Origin: Gordonia sp. 'Campus' | GTDB lineage: Bacteria > Actinomycetota > Actinomycetes > Mycobacteriales > Mycobacteriaceae | Direction of reading: 5' to 3' | Length of the DNA stretch: 64,000 nt | Assembly: GCF_022206305.1 (NCBI RefSeq) | Contig: NZ_JAKOIW010000004.1 | Location: forward strand, 1-64,000 | Part shown: positions 55,411-64,000 of the stretch, in pieces | How the letters are laid out: the number at the start of each line of letters is the position of its first letter | Numbering within the stretch: position 1 is the first letter of the stretch | The notes under the pieces: generated by a model | Databases searched by the model: none | Seen by the model: the letters and a program-made list of their open reading frames with translations, nothing else | What the model was told of the DNA's origin: nothing | Position numbers and translations under genes: made by a program

Positions 55411-55893
55411 TCAGCCGACGATGTCGAGCGCCTTGTCCCAGACCGCGTTGTCGCGCACCTCGCCCGGGCCGACCATGTCCGAGAACACGATCTTGCCGTC
55501 ACGATCGACCAGGAACGTGCCGCGGTTGGCGTAGCCGCGCTCGTCGTTGAACACACCGTAGGCACGCGCAGTCTCCCCGTGCGGCCAGAAGTCCGACAGC
55601 AGCGGGAACAGGAATCCCTGCGCTGCGGACCACACCTTGTGTGTCGGAGACGGACCGACCGACACCGCCACGGTCGTCACGTCGTCGTTGTCGAAGCGAG
55701 GCTGCTGATCGCGGATGTAACCCAACTCGCCCTGACATGTACCGGTGAAGGCGAGCGGGAAGAACACGACGAGCACGTTGCGGCCGTCGCGCAGCGTCGA
55801 CAGGGACACCAGCTGGTTGTTCTGATCGCGCAGCGCGAAGTCGGGAGCGCGATCGCCGACGGACAGAGGCGCAGAGGGCAGATCTGCGCTCAT
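55411..55893 (-). CDS. ahpE: One-cysteine peroxiredoxin AhpE
   Basis: A 160-residue peroxiredoxin with the peroxidatic Cys53 in FPLAFTGTCQGEL (the TxxC loop) and no other cysteine, hence a 1-Cys enzyme like M. tuberculosis AhpE (Rv2238c), which reduces peroxides and peroxynitrite with mycothiol/mycoredoxin. APDFALRDQNNQLVSLS and the N-terminal MSADLP are as in the family. It overlaps the DUF3052 gene upstream by four bases (ATGA). Confidence 0.93.
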   Translation of the reverse strand: MSADLPSAPLSVGDRAPDFALRDQNNQLVSLSTLRDGRNVLVVFFPLAFTGTCQGELGYIRDQQPRFDNDDVTTVAVSVGPSPTHKVWSAAQGFLFPLLSDFWPHGETARAYGVFNDERGYANRGTFLVDRDGKIVFSDMVGPGEVRDNAVWDKALDIVG

Positions 55894-56312
55894 GCTTTCT
55901 TGCCCGAGCGGGCTTTCGGTTGAACCAGTCGAGCGGCCGACCAGTCTCCGAGGCTGATCGCCGAGGTCTGCGTCAGACCCGCGGTGGGCGCCGCCTCGGC
56001 GATCTCACTCGGGTCCACATATCCGGACTTACCCGTCTTGGGCGAGAACACCCAGACGTAACCGTCCTCGGCCAGGGGGCCGATGGCGTCCATCAGGGCG
56101 TCGACGAGGTCACCGTCGCCCTCACGCCACCAGAGGACCACGACGTCGACGACATCGTCGGCGTCCTCGTCGACCATCTCGCCGTCGATCGCGTCCTCGA
56201 TGTCGGCACGGAGCTCGTCGTCGGTGTCCTCGTCCCAACCGACTTCCTGCACGACCAAGCCCGCGGTCAATCCCAGTTTCTGGGCGTTGCTACCGTCTGT
56301 GGCGGCTACCAC
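55890..56312 (-). CDS. DUF3052 family protein
   Basis: A 140-residue acidic protein of DUF3052 (Rv2239c). WDEDTDDELRADIEDAID, VVLWWREGDGDLVDALMDA and GKSGYVDPSEIAEAAPTAGLTQTS are diagnostic. The GTG at 56312 has AGGAGG about nine bases upstream. It is translated coupled to ahpE. Function unknown; the conserved pair with ahpE suggests a redox or stress context, which is inference. Confidence 0.87.
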   Translation of the reverse strand: MVAATDGSNAQKLGLTAGLVVQEVGWDEDTDDELRADIEDAIDGEMVDEDADDVVDVVVLWWREGDGDLVDALMDAIGPLAEDGYVWVFSPKTGKSGYVDPSEIAEAAPTAGLTQTSAISLGDWSAARLVQPKARSGKKA

Positions 56313-56564
56313 CGCGCGTGACCTCCTGAAGGTGATGATTCGTTGTGTGCGTCGGCGTTGCACGCCTCTGCGTTCTGTGTGTCCCGGTCGGCACCGGATA
56401 CGTTCCCGTACACCGACTCGCCTGTCAGCATAGGCAACAGCCTAAAGCCTCACATTGCAAGCCGAACGCCGTCACCGGTTTCGGCGTTTCGCCCCCGGGT
56501 CACCGTTCTGAACGGTGGGGCCGGGGAACGTCGCCGCGAATTTCTTACCCAGACGCCGGTGGCG

Positions 56565-57188
56565 TCAACCGCCCGGACGAGACGGGCCCGTCGGGGTCGG
56601 GACGACGGGGCTACGCGGCGTGGCCGACGACGCCGCCGGGAGCGGGGTGTACGCACGACAGACATCGAGCAGACGCGCCTTGTCTCGGGACCACTGCCCG
56701 GACACCGGGTTGAGTCCCGTGTTCAGTTCACGACGGATCGCGTTCTCGAGGCGTGCCGTCGAGTCGAGGAATGTCCGCGCCGGCGCCGATACCTCGGCGG
56801 GTGCCGAACCGGTGATCTTCGGACGGATCTGGTCCGATCCGGCGATCAGACTCGCGCGGGCCTTCTCGTCGAGGTCTCCGACGGCCGGATACGAGTGGGT
56901 CGTGTTCAGCCGGGTGACGAACGTGTTGAACCCGCGGACCATCACCACCATCGACGCCAACGACTCCCGGCAGAGTTCGACCCCTTCGGCCCGGACCTCC
57001 GCGGCCGCCGACGCCGACAGTTCGGAACGGTAGGCCGCCACCTCACCCGGCACGGGCGATCCCGCGCCGCCCACCGTGGAGGCGCACGCCCCGGACACCG
57101 TCGCCCCGGCGGCGACGAGCAGGGCCGCCACGATCCGGCGCCGACCGCGTGCAGCTCGGTCCGGCACGGTCCCCCCGCTGCCCGGCAT
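56565..57188 (-). CDS. Putative lipoprotein
   Basis: A 207-residue secreted protein with an N-terminal signal (RRRIVAALLVAAGATV) ending in a lipobox VSGAC, so it is probably lipidated and exported. The mature part is helical with two further cysteines (ELCRES and DVCRAYT). I recognise only positional correspondence to Rv2240c. The 252-bp gap to the DUF3052 gene holds no gene that I can support. A perfect 14-bp palindrome lies ten bases before its start. Confidence 0.72.
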   Translation of the reverse strand: MPGSGGTVPDRAARGRRRIVAALLVAAGATVSGACASTVGGAGSPVPGEVAAYRSELSASAAAEVRAEGVELCRESLASMVVMVRGFNTFVTRLNTTHSYPAVGDLDEKARASLIAGSDQIRPKITGSAPAEVSAPARTFLDSTARLENAIRRELNTGLNPVSGQWSRDKARLLDVCRAYTPLPAASSATPRSPVVPTPTGPSRPGG

Positions 57189-57197
57189 CGCCTCTCC

Positions 57198-57211
57198 TTA
57201 CTGATCAGTAA
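57198..57211. promoter_or_regulatory. Perfect palindrome upstream of the lipoprotein gene
   Basis: TTACTGATCAGTAA is a 14-bp perfect palindrome nine bases before the lipoprotein ATG, on the divergent side of aceE (57395). Symmetry suggests a TetR-family operator; no regulator is identified. Confidence 0.4.
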
Positions 57212-57394
57212 CGGTTCGGTGGACGCTACCGCACCGAAGCGAGAGCGACAGCCTACACAGATCCGGTCGGTGCCAAGCCACGTCACATGGGGCACGATGA
57301 GGGGTGACACCGCACAACATCGGAGCGGCGGTGTCACGCCATGCGGCCGGACCACCACCCCCAGTCCGGCCTGTCAGAGGGAGTAGGCATCACC

Positions 57395-60223
<2,829 letters not shown>

Positions 60224-60293
60224 TCCACGCGCGGACCGCCCTCGATCGAGTGCCGCGACCTCGGATGACACGGTCGGGGTCTAGATTGAGGGC

Positions 60294-61565
60294 GTGTCCG
60301 ACCCCCGCGTGAACAAGAAGCCACCACCGGCTGACGTGTTCGGTGAGCGGGGTGCCCACGTACCGGCCCCCGCCACCGTTCACGACGCACTGCCCGACAC
60401 CCTGCTCCGGCGTGTCAAGCAGTACAGCGGACGTCTCGCGACCGAGGCGGTCCACTCGATGCAGGACCAACTGCCGTACTTCTCCGACCTCGACGCCGCC
60501 CAGCGGGCGAGTGTCCAACTGGTCGTGCAGACCGCGGTGGTGAACTTCGTCGAGTGGATCCAGGATCCTGAGGGCAACGTGAAGTTCACGGTTCAGGCCT
60601 TCCAGGTGGTGCCGCAGGATCTCGCCCGACGGATCACCCTGTTGCAGACGGTCGAGATGGTCCGCGTCGCCATGGAGTTCTTCGAGAAGTGGTTGCCACT
60701 GCTCGCCCGCAACGACGCGCAGCTTCGTGCCCTCACCGAGTCGGTCCTCCGGTACGGACGCGAGATCGGCTTCGCCGCAGCCGCGATCTACGCCTCCGCC
60801 GCGGAATCCCGCGGCGCGTGGGATTCCCGACTCGAGGCGCTGGTGGTGGACGCGGTGGTGCGCGGCGACACCGGCCCTCAGCTGCTGTCCCGGGCCGCCG
60901 CACTCAACTGGGATTCCGACGCGCCGGCCACCGTCATCGTGGGCACTCCTCCTCCCGAGCAGAACGTCTCGGTGCCCATCGCCATCCACACGACTGCCAA
61001 ACAGTTCGACCGGTCGGCCCTCTCGGTTGTGCAGGGCGCGGTACTGGTGGCCATCGTCAGCGGGCCGATCCGGCCGACGGAGAAGTTCGTCGCCGCTCTG
61101 CTCTCCCACTTCGCCGAGGGTCCGGTCGTCATCGGTCCGACGATGCCCAACCTCGGCAGCGCGCATACGAGTGCCACCGAGGCGATGGCCGGAATCGAGG
61201 CGGTGGTGGGCTGGCCGAGCGCGCCGCGGCCCGTCCACAGTCTCGAGTTGCTCCCCGAGCGTGCGCTCAACGGTGACGAGTCGGCGATGTCCGCGCTCGT
61301 CGACTCGCTCGTGGATCCGCTCGCCGACGGCGGCTCGACACTCACCACGACGCTCGAGGCGTACCTGGACTCCGGCGGCTCGGTCGAATCATGTGCACGG
61401 ATTCTGTACATACATCCAAATACGGTCCGGTACAGACTGAAGAAAATTTCTGAAATCACAGGACGCGACCCCACGAATCCGCGTGACGCCTACGTTCTGA
61501 GAGTCGCGTCGACGGTGGGTCGTCTGACACACTTCCGGCACAAATCGCGATCATCTGCACCATAG
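60294..61565 (+). CDS. mabR: PucR-type transcriptional regulator, MabR ortholog
   Basis: A 423-residue regulator at the position of Rv2242 (MabR), which in mycobacteria controls the FAS-II operon and mycolic acid elongation. The C-terminal PucR winged-helix is YLDSGGSVESCARILYIHPNTVRYRLKKI (about 360-390). The N-terminal 160 residues are helical and the middle resembles a CdaR GGDEF-like domain. GTG 60294 is used. It directly precedes fabD, and a perfect inverted repeat in the 180-bp gap is a plausible target. Confidence 0.88.
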   Translation: MSDPRVNKKPPPADVFGERGAHVPAPATVHDALPDTLLRRVKQYSGRLATEAVHSMQDQLPYFSDLDAAQRASVQLVVQTAVVNFVEWIQDPEGNVKFTVQAFQVVPQDLARRITLLQTVEMVRVAMEFFEKWLPLLARNDAQLRALTESVLRYGREIGFAAAAIYASAAESRGAWDSRLEALVVDAVVRGDTGPQLLSRAAALNWDSDAPATVIVGTPPPEQNVSVPIAIHTTAKQFDRSALSVVQGAVLVAIVSGPIRPTEKFVAALLSHFAEGPVVIGPTMPNLGSAHTSATEAMAGIEAVVGWPSAPRPVHSLELLPERALNGDESAMSALVDSLVDPLADGGSTLTTTLEAYLDSGGSVESCARILYIHPNTVRYRLKKISEITGRDPTNPRDAYVLRVASTVGRLTHFRHKSRSSAP

Positions 61566-61675
61566 ATCACACCCGTTACATGTCCGATTTACCGTTTCCG
61601 CAGATAGAGACCTTGGGAACACGGTTCGGTAACAAATCTCGGACTGGTGACGACTCAGGTGACCTGACGATCAAG

Positions 61676-61694
61676 TTTGTGGGAACCCCACAAA
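61676..61694 (+). promoter_or_regulatory. Inverted repeat upstream of fabD (candidate MabR operator)
   Basis: TTTGTGGG-AAC-CCCACAAA is a perfect 8-3-8 palindrome, 51 bp before the fabD GTG and 110 bp after the mabR stop. Its position between the regulator and the operon it is known to control in mycobacteria makes it the best operator candidate. The MabR consensus is not certain from memory. Confidence 0.55.
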
Positions 61695-61745
61695 AGCCGG
61701 CAACAAGGTTCATGCTTCTCCACACCCACATACGGGAGGTAAAGG

Positions 61746-62669
61746 GTGTTCTCTGGTCACGTGCTTTCGATGCTTGCTCCCGGACAGGGCTCCCAGACAC
61801 CCGGCATGCTCGTGCCATGGCTCGAACTGCCGGGCGCGCGTGACCAGATCGCCACCTGGTCCAAGCTGACCCAGTTGGACCTGGAACGCCTCGGCACCAC
61901 TGCGACCGCGGAGGAGATCACCGACACCGCGGTGACCCAGCCGCTGGTCGTGGTCGCCGCGCTGCTGGCCTACGACGAGGTCCGCAAGCACGCCGAACTC
62001 CCGTACGACGCCGTCGTCGCCGGACACTCGGTCGGCGAGCTGGCCGCTGCCGCGATCACCGGGGTCATCTCTGCCGACGAGGCCGTCACGCTGGCCGCGA
62101 TCCGCGGTTCGGAGATGGCCAAGGCCTGTGCCATCGAACCGACGACGATGGCCGCCGTCCTCGGTGGCGACGAGGCCGCCGTCCTCGCCCGACTCGCCGA
62201 ACTCGACCTCGTCGCCGCCAACCGCAACGCGGCCGGCCAGATCGTCGCCGCCGGCGCGGTCGCACAGATCGACGAGCTCATCGCCTCGCCGCCGGAGAAG
62301 GCCCGCATCCGCAAGCTCGCGGTCGCCGGCGCATTCCACACCCACTACATGGCGCCGGCCCAGGAGGCCGTCGCCGCGGCCGCCGCGCAGATCACCCCGT
62401 CCGACCCGGCCCGCACTCTCCTGTCGAACTCCGACGGACAGCCGGTGTCCGACGGCGCCGACGCGCTGACCAAACTGGTCGGCCAGGTCACCAAGCCGGT
62501 CCGGTGGGACCTCTGCTCGGCCTACCTGCGCGACCATTCCGCCTCCGCCGTGGTGGAACTCCCCCCGGCCGGCACCCTCGTGGGCATCGCGAAGCGCGAG
62601 CTCAAGGGCACTCCCGCGCTGGCGCTCAAGGAGCCCGGCGACATCGCGAAGATCACCGAACTTGGATAG
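61746..62669 (+). CDS. fabD: Malonyl-CoA:ACP transacylase
   Basis: A 307-residue FabD, which loads malonate on AcpM for FAS-II. The nucleophile is Ser95 in VVAGHSVGELAAAA, the catalytic His lies in AFHTHYMAPA, and APGQGSQTPGML is the N-terminal signature. GTG at 61746 is preferred because GGGAGG ends seven bases before it; GTG 61761 and ATG 61770 are alternatives closer to Rv2243. First gene of fabD-acpM-kasA. Confidence 0.94.
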   Translation: MFSGHVLSMLAPGQGSQTPGMLVPWLELPGARDQIATWSKLTQLDLERLGTTATAEEITDTAVTQPLVVVAALLAYDEVRKHAELPYDAVVAGHSVGELAAAAITGVISADEAVTLAAIRGSEMAKACAIEPTTMAAVLGGDEAAVLARLAELDLVAANRNAAGQIVAAGAVAQIDELIASPPEKARIRKLAVAGAFHTHYMAPAQEAVAAAAAQITPSDPARTLLSNSDGQPVSDGADALTKLVGQVTKPVRWDLCSAYLRDHSASAVVELPPAGTLVGIAKRELKGTPALALKEPGDIAKITELG

Positions 62670-62799
62670 CGGTCGCGGCTGGTCCGCGGCCCCCGGAACG
62701 CCGGCCTGACGTCGGCGTGTCCAAGCGCGCGGACCATTCGGTCCGTCCTGCGCTCCGGAAACCATCAAGTCAACCAAGCCAAGGAAAGGGAACGCCACA

Positions 62800-63102
62800 G
62801 TGGCTGCCACCCAGGAACAACTCATTGCCGGCATCGCCGAGATCATCGAGGAAGTCACCGGCATCGAGCCGTCCGAGGTGACCCTCGAGAAGTCGTTCGT
62901 CGATGACCTCGACATCGACTCGCTGTCCATGGTCGAGATCGCGGTCCAGACCGAAGACAAGTACGGCGTGAAGATCCCGGACGAGGATCTCGCCGGCCTG
63001 CGCACCGTCGGTGACGCCGTCGCCTACATCCAGAAGCTCGAGAACGAGAACCCCGAGGCCGCCGCAGCCATCAAGGCGCAGGTCGAGGCAGACGAGGCCT
63101 GA
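62800..63102 (+). CDS. acpM: Meromycolate-extension acyl carrier protein
   Basis: A 100-residue ACP with phosphopantetheine Ser41 in [13 protein letters not shown]. The C-terminal extension after about residue 80 ([19 protein letters not shown]) marks it as AcpM of mycolate FAS-II rather than the shorter general ACP. GTG 62800 follows AAGGAAAGGG. Its stop overlaps the next start by one base. Confidence 0.95.
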   Translation: MAATQEQLIAGIAEIIEEVTGIEPSEVTLEKSFVDDLDIDSLSMVEIAVQTEDKYGVKIPDEDLAGLRTVGDAVAYIQKLENENPEAAAAIKAQVEADEA

Positions 63103-64000
63103 TGACCCCCTCTTCCCTCCGCGAGTACAACACGCTGGGTGGGAACTTCCCGAGTGTGGTGGTCACCTCCATGGTGGCCACCACCTCGTTGGGTGGGGAT
63201 CTCGACTCGACCTGGAAGAACCTGCTGGCCGGCGAATCGGGCATCCGAGAGCTGACCGACGACTTCATCACCAAGTACAACCTGCCGGTGCGCATCGGCG
63301 GTCGGCTGCTCCAGGATCCTGCCGAGGAGGTCACGCGCGTCGAGTCCCGACGGATGGCCTACGTCGAACGCATCGCCCACGTGATGAGCAAGCGCCTCTG
63401 GGCACAGGCCGGCGAACCCGACATCGACAAGGACCGCCTGGCGGTCGTGATCGGTACCGGTCAGGGTGGCGCCGACGCGATGGTCGACGCCGTCCAGGCC
63501 ATGGAGGGCACCGGCAACTACCGCAAGGTGTCCCCGCTCGCCGTCTCGATGGCGATGCCGAACGGCCCCGCGGCCGTCGCGGGACTCAACGTCGGCGCAC
63601 GCGCCGGCGTCATCACCCCCGTCTCGGCCTGTTCCTCGGGTGCCGAGGCCATCGCCCACGCGTGGCGTCACATCGTCATGGGTGACGCGGACATGGTGCT
63701 CACCGGTGGCGTCGAGGGACACATCGACGCGGTGCCGATCGCGGCATTCTCGATGATGCGGGCCATGAGCACGCGCAACGACGATCCGGCCGCGGCGTCG
63801 CGTCCGTTCGACAAGGATCGCGACGGCTTCGTCTTCGGCGAGGGCTCGGCGATGCTGATCCTCGAGCGCGAAGAGCATGCACGAGCACGCGGCGCGCACA
63901 TCCACGCACGCCTCCTCGGTTCCGGTATCACCTCCGACGGGTTCCACCTCGTCGCTCCGGATCCCAGCGGCCAGGGCAACGCGCGGGCGATGACCCGGGC
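63102..64000 (+). CDS. kasA: Beta-ketoacyl-ACP synthase II KasA (partial, runs off the window)
   Basis: The first 299 residues of a KasA/FabF condensing enzyme. The catalytic Cys177 is in [18 protein letters not shown], and [22 protein letters not shown] is typical. The two downstream catalytic His are beyond the end. It elongates acyl-AcpM in mycolate FAS-II (Rv2245). ATG at 63102 overlaps the acpM stop as TGATG, so the genes are translated together. Confidence 0.93.
   Translation, partial: MTPSSLREYNTLGGNFPSVVVTSMVATTSLGGDLDSTWKNLLAGESGIRELTDDFITKYNLPVRIGGRLLQDPAEEVTRVESRRMAYVERIAHVMSKRLWAQAGEPDIDKDRLAVVIGTGQGGADAMVDAVQAMEGTGNYRKVSPLAVSMAMPNGPAAVAGLNVGARAGVITPVSACSSGAEAIAHAWRHIVMGDADMVLTGGVEGHIDAVPIAAFSMMRAMSTRNDDPAAASRPFDKDRDGFVFGEGSAMLILEREEHARARGAHIHARLLGSGITSDGFHLVAPDPSGQGNARAMTR

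Overview
The window comes from a high-GC, mycolic-acid-producing actinobacterium (order Mycobacteriales). Gordonia or a close relative is my best guess, but the genus cannot be fixed from this sequence alone. Most of it follows, in order and orientation, the Mycobacterium tuberculosis block Rv2202c to Rv2245: adoK, erpA, glycerate kinase, cobT, cobS, ilvE, gcvT, pepA, dlaT, lipB, lipA, glnA1, glnE, glnA2, panB, rnpB, cobC, ptkA, ptpA, SURF1, cobD, ahpE, aceE, mabR, fabD, acpM, kasA. M. tuberculosis gene numbers and protein comparisons are from memory.

Layout. 0-10.9 kb: a guanidinium exporter behind a guanidine-III riboswitch, adenosine kinase, an A-type Fe-S carrier, glycerate kinase, a fused cobU-cobT gene, cobS, ilvE, gcvT and leucyl aminopeptidase. 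11-16.4 kb: lipoate-linked metabolism (two-lipoyl-domain E2, lipB, lipA). 17-26.6 kb: nitrogen assimilation (glnA1, glnE, glnA2), interrupted by a cyclase-family enzyme, a 61-aa protein, heme oxygenase and a membrane EEP protein. 26.9-40.5 kb: panB, prolyl aminopeptidase, CYTH-CHAD protein, RNB ribonuclease, RNase P RNA, a phosphatase lacking the RNase H domain of its relatives, zinc-ribbon and NIF3 proteins, cobC, the ptkA-ptpA signalling pair, a metallopeptidase, SURF1 and cobD.

40.6-55.3 kb is where M. tuberculosis synteny breaks. It holds a spermidine-synthase-like protein, two receptor Ser/Thr kinases (one with an extracellular cyclophilin-like domain), a mycothiol-dependent isomerase-family protein, a WYL regulator with a perfect operator, an NAD(P)-binding protein, a CPBP protease, a 58-bp perfect palindrome, tRNA-Val, and a divergent envelope-stress cluster. 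That cluster has an ECF sigma factor and an overlapping partner on one side, and six overlapping Asp23/Gls24, AmaP and DUF6286-type genes on the other, followed by CsbD and rtcB. Synteny resumes at 55.4 kb with ahpE, DUF3052, a lipoprotein, aceE, and the FAS-II start (mabR, fabD, acpM, kasA), which runs off the end of the window.

Themes: lipoate synthesis (lipB, lipA) supplies the E2 protein, which with aceE forms pyruvate dehydrogenase. glnE covalently controls the glutamine synthetases, and glnA1 carries a tandem GlnR-type site. The cobalamin genes form the nucleotide-loop half of the pathway, in two separated groups. Regulatory DNA visible by eye includes the riboswitch, the GlnR boxes, two abutting CRP-like palindromes, a TetR-type dyad, a WYL operator and an inverted repeat in front of fabD.
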